The notes under the pieces were generated by a model. That model saw only the letters and a program-made list of their open reading frames with translations, was not told the DNA's origin and made no database searches. Shown piece after piece: positions 7,908-16,885 of a stretch of 64,000 bases of DNA. A program made the translations under genes and the position numbers. Numbering within the stretch: position 1 is the stretch's first letter; each line of letters opens with the position of its first letter. The stretch comes from Ferrigenium kumadai (GTDB lineage: Bacteria; Pseudomonadota; Gammaproteobacteria; Burkholderiales; Gallionellaceae). Where the stretch lies: contig NZ_AP019536.1 in NCBI RefSeq assembly GCF_018324385.1, positions 1,860,001 through 1,924,000 on the forward strand. Reading direction: 5' to 3'.

Positions 7908-9011
7908 CTACTGCGGTGCCGACTTGGGCACCGACCATAAACCGCCATCCAGAACCTGCACATCATATCCGGCCTGCGCCAGGATGAAAGCGGCCGCCGC
8001 GCTGCGCCGCCCGCTCTGGCAGTAGGCGATATACCGCTTGCTGCGGTCCAGCACGCCGACTGCATTGCGTATGTCGTTCAACGGCACATTCATCGCGCCC
8101 GGCAATTTGTCGTATCGGTATTCCGGCGGATTGCGCACATCCAGCCACACCGCGCCCTGCGCGACTGCCTGCCCGGCCCGTTCGTAACTCAATTTGTGCA
8201 GCAATGGCTCTTGCAGCAGCGACAGGAAATCCTGCCGCCCGAGGCGCAATAATACGCCGTTGGATTTCATCGTGACGGTCGCATTGCGCCTGGCTCCGGA
8301 GACCAGCGCCTCTTCGCCGAACACGTCGCCCGCCTTCAGGTCGGCAAGCGGTATCACCATGCCGCCCACGCGCCGCGTCACCTGGGCACGGCCGCTGTCG
8401 ATCAGGTAGTAATAATCGCCCTCGTCGCCCTCGCGGATGATGATGTCGCCACTCCACACCGCAACCGCTTCGATACGCTGCAACAGCGCGCTGATATTCG
8501 TCATCGGCAAGTGCGCCAGCGGCCCGTTCTTGAGGTTGTCCGCGCTGAACATGCTGGAACTCAGCAGGCGTTTGACGCTGGCCGAGACGTCGGCGCGTTC
8601 TTCCTGTCCGGTTGCGGCAAGCCTAGGCGCATCCAGGTCGTGCTGCGAAAACTGATCGAGGGTCACCATGCGATCCAGCAGCTCATCGTCGATGCGCAAC
8701 AAATGGCTTTCACGCAATGCTGCAGCCGAAACGATGTCCGGCTGCCGCTTGCCCAATGGGTGCTTGGCCCACTCGGACTGGGCGCTTACGATCACCTTGT
8801 TGCCATCCCGGTAGGTCAGTTCGACCTCGCCGTCCACCAGGTAAACCGACTGGCCTTGCAGGCCATGCGCCTTGAACGGGTCTTTCCCCTTGATAACCGT
8901 TTCGATATGGCTATAGTCCAACAGCTCGCGCAGCCGCGCCGGACCGAATGAGGAAATGGGCTCCAGTCCTGCCAGAATCTTGATATCGAGTGCGTAAGTC
9001 ATCGCCTGCAC
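7908..9011 (-). CDS. Cyclic-nucleotide-binding domain protein with C-terminal rhodanese domain
   Basis: A 367-residue protein with two cNMP-binding folds: a degenerate one at about 10-125 and a good one at about 165-270, whose phosphate cassette GDVFGEEALVSGARRNATV keeps the Glu and Arg-x-Ala features of cAMP binders. Residues 280-367 are a rhodanese domain with catalytic-loop cysteine 331 in YCQSGRRS. There is no DNA-binding helix-turn-helix, so it is not a CRP-type regulator. It lies directly after a phosphodiesterase gene and two genes after an adenylate cyclase, making it the likely cAMP effector. The start may be the GTG at 9011, touching the previous stop, or the ATG at 9002. Confidence 0.85.
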   Translation of the reverse strand: MQAMTYALDIKILAGLEPISSFGPARLRELLDYSHIETVIKGKDPFKAHGLQGQSVYLVDGEVELTYRDGNKVIVSAQSEWAKHPLGKRQPDIVSAAALRESHLLRIDDELLDRMVTLDQFSQHDLDAPRLAATGQEERADVSASVKRLLSSSMFSADNLKNGPLAHLPMTNISALLQRIEAVAVWSGDIIIREGDEGDYYYLIDSGRAQVTRRVGGMVIPLADLKAGDVFGEEALVSGARRNATVTMKSNGVLLRLGRQDFLSLLQEPLLHKLSYERAGQAVAQGAVWLDVRNPPEYRYDKLPGAMNVPLNDIRNAVGVLDRSKRYIAYCQSGRRSAAAAFILAQAGYDVQVLDGGLWSVPKSAPQ

Positions 9012-9775
9012 TAGAACTCGAATTCCTGGTTATTCAGCAACATCCTCGGCCTGCGCCCCCGCACCACGCTCTCGATTTCCCTCATGGTCAGTTCCACCTC
9101 CCCCGGCTTCAGGTGGGTGACGAACACGTCCGCCTCGCCCTGGAATTTCTGCAATTCTTCGGCCAACAAACTGGGGCAGAGATGCTTGGACAGGATGGCC
9201 AGCTCCCTTTCGCTATCCGAAAACGCAGTTTCGATGATCAGGTAGCGCAAGTTCTCGATCTTGTTGACCACCTCCCAGAAAGCATCGTTGCTGGTGGTAT
9301 CACCGCTATACACCAGGCTTGCCCTGCCGCTGTCCAGCCAGTAACCGACCGCAGGCACCACATGAGTCGCAGGAACGGCCGTAATGCTGCGCCCGTCCAA
9401 TACGATGGTCTCCCCCAGTTCGATGGCCTGGTAACGCATAAAAGGATGTTGGGCGCTGGGTATCTCGCTGAAATCCGGCCAGATTTTCCAGTTGAATACA
9501 TGCTGTTTGAGAATGTCCAGTGTTCCCTCGGTGGCATAAACGGTCAACGGCTTGTCGCGCATGAAACCGACACTGTCCACCAGCAGGGGAATGCAAGCGA
9601 TGTGATCGAGATGGGAATGCGTAATGAAGACGTGGTCGACCAGGCTCAACTCGGTCAGGCTGAGTTCGTTCACGCCGGTGCCGGCATCGATCAACACATC
9701 GTGGTCGAGCAGGAACGAAGTAGTATGCAGATTGCCCCCGATCCCCCCGCTGCACCCCAATACCCTGAGCTTCAT
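9011..9775 (-). CDS. Metallo-beta-lactamase-fold cyclic-nucleotide phosphodiesterase (class II PDE-like)
   Basis: A 254-residue protein with the metal motif HSHLDH at 53-58, a later GDTTSND aspartate and further histidines in HLCPS and THLKPGE. The N-terminus MKLRVLGCSGG and general layout match the class II cAMP phosphodiesterase/RNase Z-like branch of the superfamily. It sits between an adenylate cyclase and a cNMP-binding protein, which favours hydrolysis of cAMP. RNase Z or a generic hydrolase are alternatives. It overlaps the following gene at the stop codon, so the two are probably translated together. Confidence 0.8.
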   Translation of the reverse strand: MKLRVLGCSGGIGGNLHTTSFLLDHDVLIDAGTGVNELSLTELSLVDHVFITHSHLDHIACIPLLVDSVGFMRDKPLTVYATEGTLDILKQHVFNWKIWPDFSEIPSAQHPFMRYQAIELGETIVLDGRSITAVPATHVVPAVGYWLDSGRASLVYSGDTTSNDAFWEVVNKIENLRYLIIETAFSDSERELAILSKHLCPSLLAEELQKFQGEADVFVTHLKPGEVELTMREIESVVRGRRPRMLLNNQEFEF

Positions 9776-9805
9776 CGTCCTGTTAGCCTCGTTATCAATA
9801 CTGCG

Positions 9806-12037
9806 TTATTTGGTCTCGAACACGAACACGCCGTCCCAATCCGCCGCCGGCGGATTCTTGCGGAAGTAGGCGACACGCTCGGCATAGACTTGGTACAGCT
9901 TGCATTGCGGGTAGATGCGCTGCAAGTTGTACAGCTGCAATTCCGCCTCCTCCCAATCCTGCTTGCGATACATCTTCAGCGCTTGGTGGAACATCTTGAT
10001 TTCTTCCAGCACGTCCCTGTCCACTTCGCCGTTCAGTCCTATCGGTTCGAAAATGGCGACTGGCTTGTCCTTTCCCTTCACGCGCACGTGATCGAGCTCG
10101 CGATACACGAAGTCCGGCACGGCTTCCCTGGTGTGTTCGCCCACCACGACGCCCACGCCATATTGCTTGGTGATGCCTTCCAGGCGGGAAGCCAGATTGA
10201 CCGCATCACCCATGACGGTATAAGCCACACGCACTTCCGAGCCCATGTTGCCCACGCTCACCCTGCCGGTATTGATGCCGACGCCAATATGGATCTCAGG
10301 CCAGCCGCGCTCCTTGAAGTACGGTTGCAGATCGTGCAAGGTCTTCTGCATTTCGATGCCTGCAAGAATGGCGTGTTTCGCATGTTCCGGATCCGGCAGC
10401 GGCGCGCCCCAGAACGCCATGATGCAATCGCCCATGTATTTGTCGATCGTACCGCGATGTTTGTAGACCACCCGCGACAAAGGCGTCAGGAACTCGTTCA
10501 TCAGCAGGGTCAGTTCCTTGGCGTCCAGCCCTTCGGAGATGGTGGTAAAACCGCGCACATCGGAGAACAGGATGGTCATCTCGCGGCTGTCGCCTTCCAT
10601 CGACACGCTCTCCGGATGTTCCGCCATCTCCTCGACCAATTCACTGGGCACATATTGCCCGAACAGGCCGGTGATCTGGCGTTTGGTGCGCGACTCCACG
10701 AAATAGCCGTATGACATATCCAGCGCGAACAGCAGGGCGATCATCACCAGACTGTTCGCAATGGGCATCAACACATTGCCATATTGCCAGAGAGCCAGAC
10801 TTACCCCTTGGGTGACTGCGAACATGAACAATGAAACCAGCATGGCCTTTCCCGGCCCCAACTGCGGCAACAGAAAACTAAGGGAAATGCCGATCAGCAG
10901 CAGCCAGAGCACTTCCGCCCCGGCCATGTAGGCCGGCCGTTCCTTCAGGTTCTGGTCGAGGATGCCGGAAATCATATTGGCATGAACCTCCACCCCCGGA
11001 TACACCGCCGCAACAGGAGTGGCACGCAAGTCCAGCAGCCCTTGGGCGGATGTGCCGACCAGAACGATCTTGTCTTTCAGCTCATCCAAAGGCACTCGGT
11101 CGTGCAACACATCGGCGACGGAAATATAGCGGAAGCTGCCCTGTCCGCCGCGATACGGAACGAAGGTCGCCACCGCGCTGTCCACCGGAATCTTCAGTTT
11201 GCCGCCCGCGGCATCCAGTTCCAGCCACTCCAGGCCGACATAGCCATTGTCCCCCCCCTCGGCGAAACCCGGCAGCAGTTTGGGCTGACCAAGCAAGGTA
11301 CGCGCCATGGCCAGAGACAAGGATTCATAGTAGGCGCCGTTGTATTCCACGATCATCGGCACACGCCGCACCACGCCATCGGAATCCGGGGCTTGGGTAA
11401 AATGTCCCGCACTGACCGCGTTCTTTTGCAGCCCAGGCAGATTTCCACCATAGCTGTCGAACGTCATGAAGTTGATCGGGCGCCCATTGAATGTGCCGGA
11501 AGGAAACACTGGCTCGGGCAAGGCTCCGGAAACATTTTTCCCAGAGCCTTTTGCGCTGTTGGTAAAGAAATACCCCAATACCACGTTGCGATTCTTGATC
11601 TTGCTGGCGAAGAGGCTGTCGTAATCCAGCTTCGGCCTGATCTGTTCCAGAGTTGACTGGAATTGCGGAACATCCCTGAGCTGGTTTCGTCCCAGATCCT
11701 GCAACACCTTGAGGCCGGAGCTTTCGTCCTTTTCGGCGAAGACCACGTCGAAACCGACGATCGCGATGCCGTACTTGTCGAACAGCTTGTCCATCAATAA
11801 GGCCAGGCGGTCCCGGCTCCATGGCCAGCGCCCCTCTTCCTTGAGGCTTTTTTCGTCGATGTCGAGAATGACGATACGTTCATCGACCGTGCGCGGCATG
11901 GTCAGGCGCAAGCGGTAGTCATAAAGGATGGAGGACAGCTGGTCGACAAAACCCAGCTGATAGAACCGGGCGGCGTTGCCGACAAAAACCAGGACTATCA
12001 ACAGTCCAAGCCCGATCAAGATCGCGTTTTTCCTCAC
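9806..12037 (-). CDS. CHASE2-domain adenylate cyclase (class III)
   Basis: A 743-residue membrane protein. One N-terminal helix (about 5-23), an extracytoplasmic CHASE2 sensor (about 30-370), then three helices to about 440 and a class III cyclase domain (487-665). Metal aspartates are 493 (LFSDVRGFT) and 537 (KYMGD). Lys533 and Thr607 fit an ATP-specific rather than GTP-specific enzyme. A short helical tail (670-743) follows. It should make cAMP in response to a periplasmic signal. Start is GTG. A second CHASE2 protein, with a kinase output, lies in the same operon, so both may sense the same input. Confidence 0.9.
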   Translation of the reverse strand: MRKNAILIGLGLLIVLVFVGNAARFYQLGFVDQLSSILYDYRLRLTMPRTVDERIVILDIDEKSLKEEGRWPWSRDRLALLMDKLFDKYGIAIVGFDVVFAEKDESSGLKVLQDLGRNQLRDVPQFQSTLEQIRPKLDYDSLFASKIKNRNVVLGYFFTNSAKGSGKNVSGALPEPVFPSGTFNGRPINFMTFDSYGGNLPGLQKNAVSAGHFTQAPDSDGVVRRVPMIVEYNGAYYESLSLAMARTLLGQPKLLPGFAEGGDNGYVGLEWLELDAAGGKLKIPVDSAVATFVPYRGGQGSFRYISVADVLHDRVPLDELKDKIVLVGTSAQGLLDLRATPVAAVYPGVEVHANMISGILDQNLKERPAYMAGAEVLWLLLIGISLSFLLPQLGPGKAMLVSLFMFAVTQGVSLALWQYGNVLMPIANSLVMIALLFALDMSYGYFVESRTKRQITGLFGQYVPSELVEEMAEHPESVSMEGDSREMTILFSDVRGFTTISEGLDAKELTLLMNEFLTPLSRVVYKHRGTIDKYMGDCIMAFWGAPLPDPEHAKHAILAGIEMQKTLHDLQPYFKERGWPEIHIGVGINTGRVSVGNMGSEVRVAYTVMGDAVNLASRLEGITKQYGVGVVVGEHTREAVPDFVYRELDHVRVKGKDKPVAIFEPIGLNGEVDRDVLEEIKMFHQALKMYRKQDWEEAELQLYNLQRIYPQCKLYQVYAERVAYFRKNPPAADWDGVFVFETK

Positions 12038-12094
12038 GCAGCGCCCTCACTGAAGGCCGAGCGAGGGCACCAGTTCCGCCCTTTCCGCCCGGCA

Positions 12095-12880
12095 CTAATC
12101 CTTGAAATAGAACTCCATCTTCACTCCGGCCAGCTCGATCACGTCATGGTCGTTCAACTGGTGCGGCTGGTCGCTCAGCGTTATCCCGTTCACAGATGGA
12201 TGGAGGGCGCCTTCGACATGCGTGATGAAGAAGCCATGCGGACGGCGGGTCAACACGGCGACCTGTACTCCGGGCTTACCCAGGGTGGTCAGGTTTTTAA
12301 CCAACTCCAACTCCTTGCCGGCGTTGGGGCCGGTCAGAATTTGCACGGCAGCGTTCTGTGACACCGGGTGCGTGGCAATTGGCGGCGCCATTTGGGGAGC
12401 AACGGATTGATGTGCCTCGAACTTGCCTGTCTTCTCCGCCGGCTCCCCCGCCGGCATGACGTTCGGATTGATCTGCGTCTGGGTAAAGCTGCCGGTCTCG
12501 CCGGTTTTCCCCGTACCGGCAGCAGCCTGCTTGACCGGCGCGCGCAGCACCATGGTCTTCTCGAAATCGGCCGCGGTGGTCTGGCTGATCTGGTCGTTGA
12601 TGTATTTCAGCTTGTACTTGCCGATTTCGATCAGATCGTTGTTCTGCAGGAAGTGTTTCTTGGTCGGCACCCCGTTCACTTCAAGCCCGTTGGTGCTGTC
12701 CAGATCTTCAAGGAAGGAATCGTGAAGGATGGTGACGATCGCGGCATGTTCGCCGCTCACCGCCAGGTTGTCGATGACGATGTCATTGTGCGGCTTGCGC
12801 CCGATAGTCATGCGTTCCTTGACCAGGGGGTATTCCTGGATTACCACCCCATCCATGCTGAGTATCAATTTTGCAGCCAT
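12095..12880 (-). CDS. FHA-domain protein (two FHA-like domains)
   Basis: A 261-residue soluble protein. The first FHA domain (about 1-95) keeps the phosphothreonine-binding residues: GR at 27-28, SGEH at 42-45 and the DSTNG turn at 61-65. Residues 100-175 are a Thr/Pro/Gly-rich linker with several candidate phosphorylation sites (FEKTMVL, GSFTQTQ). A weaker FHA-like fold lies at about 177-261. FHA domains bind pThr peptides, so this is the expected adaptor for the neighbouring Ser/Thr kinase and PP2C phosphatase. It lies 21 bases after the phosphatase gene. Confidence 0.88.
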   Translation of the reverse strand: MAAKLILSMDGVVIQEYPLVKERMTIGRKPHNDIVIDNLAVSGEHAAIVTILHDSFLEDLDSTNGLEVNGVPTKKHFLQNNDLIEIGKYKLKYINDQISQTTAADFEKTMVLRAPVKQAAAGTGKTGETGSFTQTQINPNVMPAGEPAEKTGKFEAHQSVAPQMAPPIATHPVSQNAAVQILTGPNAGKELELVKNLTTLGKPGVQVAVLTRRPHGFFITHVEGALHPSVNGITLSDQPHQLNDHDVIELAGVKMEFYFKD

Positions 12881-12901
12881 AGTCGCGATCCCCGTACTAA
12901 A

Positions 12902-13729
12902 TTATTTCTTGAACCAGTTGAGCAATTCCGTCAGCCAGCCGCGCGGCACGGCGAAATCACCTTTCACTTTCACCAATATCACCGAGACATTGTCGCGTCC
13001 GCCGTTGTCGTTCGCCATCTGGATCAGCTGCTCCGCGGCAAGCGGCAGGTTGCCCTGCATCGCATACAGCGTGGCCTCGATATCCCCGTCCTCCACCATG
13101 TCGTTCAGACCATCCGAACACAGCAGGTAGATATCGCCGAGCTGCACGTCATATACATGAATTTCCGGCACGACTTCGGCATCGATCCCGACCGCGCGCG
13201 TCACCAGGTTCTTGTTCTTGGACAGGCGTGCGTCCTCAAGGCTGATCATGCCGCTGTCGATCTGCTCCTGCAGCAGCGAATGATCGCGCGTGACGATCTC
13301 CAGTGTCTCGCCGCGCAAGCGGTACATGCGCGAATCGCCCACATGGCCAGCCACCAGGCGATTGTCATAGAACAATCCGGAAACGATGGTCGTGCCCATT
13401 CCCGCATACTGCGGCTGGCTCTGTGAAGCGTGATAGATCGAAGCGTTCGCTTTCTGGATGTTGCTGCGCAGCAACGACACCCCCAGCTCCTCGCCCGTCT
13501 CTTCGTCGTACTCCACAGGGCTGGCCTCCTGCAGACGGTGGCTGATCTCCGTCGCAACCACCGACACCGCGATACCGCTCGCCACCTCGCCGGCATTGTA
13601 TCCGCCCATGCCGTCCGCCAGCACGACCAGGCCGCACGCAGGCTCCTGCGCGACGCTGTCCTCGTTGTGCGAACGCACCATCCCCGGGTCGGTTTGACTG
13701 ACTATCTCCAGCGCGTCTTCTACTTTCAT
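12902..13729 (-). CDS. PP2C-family Ser/Thr protein phosphatase
   Basis: A 275-residue PPM/PP2C phosphatase. Metal-binding motifs are DGMGGYNAGE (Asp39), GHVGDSRMYRL, CSDGLND and GGRDNVSVILV; arginine near the N-terminus (MVRSHNED) is the phosphate ligand. No membrane segment. It lies 3 bases downstream of the Ser/Thr kinase gene, the usual kinase-phosphatase pairing (as in stp/stk). It should reverse phosphorylation of the FHA protein and other targets of the kinase. Confidence 0.93.
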   Translation of the reverse strand: MKVEDALEIVSQTDPGMVRSHNEDSVAQEPACGLVVLADGMGGYNAGEVASGIAVSVVATEISHRLQEASPVEYDEETGEELGVSLLRSNIQKANASIYHASQSQPQYAGMGTTIVSGLFYDNRLVAGHVGDSRMYRLRGETLEIVTRDHSLLQEQIDSGMISLEDARLSKNKNLVTRAVGIDAEVVPEIHVYDVQLGDIYLLCSDGLNDMVEDGDIEATLYAMQGNLPLAAEQLIQMANDNGGRDNVSVILVKVKGDFAVPRGWLTELLNWFKK

Positions 13730-13732
13730 AGC

Positions 13733-16345
13733 TTACCCCTGCAGGCTCGCGGCACACTGCCGTAGAGCTTCGGCCAATTCTGCGCCATTGGCATAGCGCT
13801 CCTCGATCTGTTTCGCCAACGCTTTGTTGATGATCGCCACCAGGCACGGCGGCAGATCCGGCTTGATGCTCAAAATATCGGTGTGCGGCTCGTTGGCGAT
13901 GCGATACATCAACTGCGCCATCGAGTCGCCTTCGAACGGGAGCTTACCACAAGCCAGTTGGTACAAGCTCACCCCCAGCGAGAACAGGTCGGAGCTCCCG
14001 CCGATCTTCTTGCCCGCCAGCTGCTCCGGCGACATGTAGGAAGGCGTGCCCAGCACCATGCCGGTCTTGGTCTTGCTGGAATCGGTGATGCGTGCGATGC
14101 CGAAGTCTGTCACCTTGGGCATGTCCGTCTCGATGTCGTACATGATGTTGGCAGGCTTGATGTCGCGGTGCACTACGTTCTGTTTGTGCGCATAGTCCAG
14201 CGCATCGGCGACGCGAGCGATGATGCCCATCACCTTGGGCAGCGGCAGCAGATTGTCCGGCTTGGTATAGGGCACCAGATCCTTGCCCTTGAGGAACTCC
14301 ATCGCGATGTAGGCCAGATCATGTTCTTCGCCCGCGTCGTAGATGGCCACGATGTTCGGATGATTCAACCGCCCCGCCGTTTCTGCCTCTCGGAAGAAAC
14401 GCTCCTTCACGTCCTGCAGCTCGTCCGCCTCGAACTCCTGCGCCAATGCCATGGTCTTGATCGCCACCACACGGCCGATCTTGGGATCCTTGCCGTAGTA
14501 AACCACGCCCATCGCGCCCTTGCCGAGTTCCTTCTCTATCTCGTAGCGTCCCAGCATGGGCTTGGATACACCGGCCTTGTCCAGCACCATGGTGCTGGCG
14601 TTGGTGCGTCCGCCGCCCCCGCCGCCCAGGATCACGGTCTCGGACATCGCATGAACCTGGGCCAGCCGTTGCTCCAGGTCGCGGAACTTCGGATTGTATT
14701 CGGCCATGTACTTGAACACCGATTCGGCCTTGTTGAATTGGCGCTTGCGCTCGAAATCCAGCCCGAGGTTGTACAGCACTTCCATCAGGCTGTCGTCCAT
14801 CGGCACCTTGCGGAACTTGTCGAAGGCGATATCCAACTGCCCCTGCCCCTGGAACGCCAGGCCCAGCATGCGATTGCTCTCCGCAGAATCCGCATCGGAC
14901 TTTTGCTTGCCCTTTTCCGTCACCAGGAAGCGCTTGGTGGTCAGCAGCAGATGTCCCGTCAGCAACAGCGCGGCCGGCAGCATCAGTTGCAGCCACATCG
15001 CCTGCGTCGTCATCAGCACGAAGTGCGCGCCGAGCAGCGCAACGAACAGCCCCCCGGTCACCACCGCGCCGACCGCCGCATTCAGGCGCGGCAGCAACAG
15101 GATAAGGTACAGCGCGACCAGAAGGAACACGCCCGCTTCCGCGAAGCCGGTCCAGCCGGGAGAAACGAAGAAATCCCCCTGAAGGATGCTCGATACCGAA
15201 TGCGCCAGGGTCACCACCGGCGCCATCCCCGCGGAGACCGGCGTCACTTGCAGCGAGCCCACGCCCGCTGCCGATGCACCGATCAGCACGATCTTGTCGC
15301 GGTATTTTTCAGCAGGGATCTTGCCGGTATACACGTCGTAGAAAGAATCCACCGGAAAGGCGGGACGACCATCTCTATCCTTGTAGAAATAGGTGTGCAT
15401 CTGCAAGGTCGGGTCTGTGGCGATCTTCAAATTGCCCAGTTGCACTCCCTCGCCCAGATTGACCCGGATGTCCTTCGGCCCGAGATTGAGGCTCCTCGCC
15501 GCCAGCATCAACGACAGCGAAGGGTAGTGTTGATCGTAATAGCCAATCACCAGCGGCTCGGTGCGCACCGCTCCATCCACATCGGGGGTGCTGTTCAAAT
15601 GGCCGATCGCCAAAGCCTTATCACCCAGCACGGGAATCGGCGGCAAGGCAGCACGCGCGAGTAGCGGCCCCGTACTGGCGCCTCCAGCACTCTGCAGGTT
15701 GGTGAGATTGTTGCGCTGCACGTAGTCGGGCAACGGCCGATCCGGATTACCTTGCGGCGCCCCCAGCTCGAAGAACATCGCCAGCAGCACATCATTGGCC
15801 TTGGCCATGCTCTCGCTGAGCTTCTTGTCGTTATCGAGGTTCTGCATCGCTTCCAGCAGCAACGCATCGAGCGGCGACAACGGCTCCGGGGTCGCTATCA
15901 CCCCGGAAGCGGGCAGAACCTCCTGACTCGTCGGCAAAGCCGGAACCCCGGAAGCGACCTCCAGCGGCTTCTCTCCGCTCAACAGGGATTGCTTGCCCAG
16001 CAACTCGGCGATCTTGTGGATGTAAACCAGGCCGGCATCGACCTGCGGCTCGGAGAAGAAGGCCGTGTACCCGATCACCTTGGCATGTCCCGCCGACAGA
16101 ATGTCGACCATCCTGGCATGGATCTCGCGCGGCCAAGGCCAGCGGCCCAGATTGGCGATGCTTTGTTCGTCGATCGCGATCACCGCGATCTTGTCGCTCG
16201 GTGTGCGCGAGGAGGCCAGCACACCCCAGTCATAAGCTTTGCGTTCCAGACTCTGTATCAGGTCACTGTTAGCACCGAACAGGAACACCAATGCGACCAG
16301 CAATCCCACAAACCAGTCTTTTTTCCAGAACGACCACTTATTCAT
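13733..16345 (-). CDS. CHASE2-domain Ser/Thr protein kinase
   Basis: An 870-residue membrane kinase. An N-terminal helix (about 11-25) leads to an extracytoplasmic CHASE2 sensor (about 30-390), three helices (about 395-465), a TPR-like helical stretch (about 490-560) and a Hanks-type kinase domain (598-870). Catalytic features are GKGAMGVVY, Lys630 in VAIK, HRD at 726-728, DFG from Asp747 and SPEQ; it is an RD kinase with threonines in the activation loop. It opens the signalling block. The ATG at 16345 with GGGGTGG upstream is preferred to a TTG at 16363. Kinase orientation (sensor outside) is the reverse of PASTA kinases, where the sensor is C-terminal. Confidence 0.93.
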   Translation of the reverse strand: MNKWSFWKKDWFVGLLVALVFLFGANSDLIQSLERKAYDWGVLASSRTPSDKIAVIAIDEQSIANLGRWPWPREIHARMVDILSAGHAKVIGYTAFFSEPQVDAGLVYIHKIAELLGKQSLLSGEKPLEVASGVPALPTSQEVLPASGVIATPEPLSPLDALLLEAMQNLDNDKKLSESMAKANDVLLAMFFELGAPQGNPDRPLPDYVQRNNLTNLQSAGGASTGPLLARAALPPIPVLGDKALAIGHLNSTPDVDGAVRTEPLVIGYYDQHYPSLSLMLAARSLNLGPKDIRVNLGEGVQLGNLKIATDPTLQMHTYFYKDRDGRPAFPVDSFYDVYTGKIPAEKYRDKIVLIGASAAGVGSLQVTPVSAGMAPVVTLAHSVSSILQGDFFVSPGWTGFAEAGVFLLVALYLILLLPRLNAAVGAVVTGGLFVALLGAHFVLMTTQAMWLQLMLPAALLLTGHLLLTTKRFLVTEKGKQKSDADSAESNRMLGLAFQGQGQLDIAFDKFRKVPMDDSLMEVLYNLGLDFERKRQFNKAESVFKYMAEYNPKFRDLEQRLAQVHAMSETVILGGGGGGRTNASTMVLDKAGVSKPMLGRYEIEKELGKGAMGVVYYGKDPKIGRVVAIKTMALAQEFEADELQDVKERFFREAETAGRLNHPNIVAIYDAGEEHDLAYIAMEFLKGKDLVPYTKPDNLLPLPKVMGIIARVADALDYAHKQNVVHRDIKPANIMYDIETDMPKVTDFGIARITDSSKTKTGMVLGTPSYMSPEQLAGKKIGGSSDLFSLGVSLYQLACGKLPFEGDSMAQLMYRIANEPHTDILSIKPDLPPCLVAIINKALAKQIEERYANGAELAEALRQCAASLQG

Positions 16346-16445
16346 CGCCACCCCGACAAGCAATTTATGCGGCGGATATTAAGGTATTTCGCAACAACAA
16401 ACCACAATCCATTTGATTTATTACGAATTATCCCGGACGGGTGGA

Positions 16446-16871
16446 TTACTTCACCAGCAGCACCGGACGGCTGGTCAGGTGTAATACCTTGTGCACGACC
16501 GACCCCAGCAACAGCGCTTGCAAACCGCCCTGTCCCTGCCTGCCCATGACGATCTGGTCGACGGCCTGCTCATCGGCATAGCGCGCGATCGCTTCCGCCG
16601 GAGTGCCGACACTGATGTGGTACTGGTATGGTAAGGCGGCAGCATCCAGTGCGGCACGGGCAGCCTGCAGGGCTGCCGCTCCCTGTTCGCGGTAATAGCC
16701 GTCGATGGTCGCCTGATCGATGAACAGCTTGACGTTGCCGGCCGCCACATTCCACTGCACGTTCAGCAACAACAATTGCGGTGCATCTTTCAGCGTAGCG
16801 ATGTTATTGATCACGTAATCGACCGCCCGCTGGGCATTGGCCGAACCATCGACTGGAATCAGTATCTTCAT
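16446..16871 (-). CDS. Universal stress protein (UspA family)
   Basis: A 141-residue single-domain Usp protein. It starts MKILIPVDGSANAQRAV and ends with the ATP-binding signature MGRQGQGGLQALLLGSV, the G-2x-G-9x-G-S pattern of ATP-binding UspA/MJ0577 types. The ATG at 16871 is spaced 6 bases from AAGGGA; the in-frame ATG at 16877 is too close to it. It follows the TerC-family gene by 14 bases, so they are likely one transcript. Role: stress survival, mechanism not defined. Confidence 0.9.
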   Translation of the reverse strand: MKILIPVDGSANAQRAVDYVINNIATLKDAPQLLLLNVQWNVAAGNVKLFIDQATIDGYYREQGAAALQAARAALDAAALPYQYHISVGTPAEAIARYADEQAVDQIVMGRQGQGGLQALLLGSVVHKVLHLTSRPVLLVK

Positions 16872-16885
16872 CGTCATTCCCTTTG

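Noticed and set aside
4612-8025. Very long open frame on the plus strand over the ATPase and HD-GYP genes
   Set aside because: It is antisense to two genes with full catalytic motifs, and its product is a low-complexity mix of Arg, Gln, His and Val with no recognisable domain.
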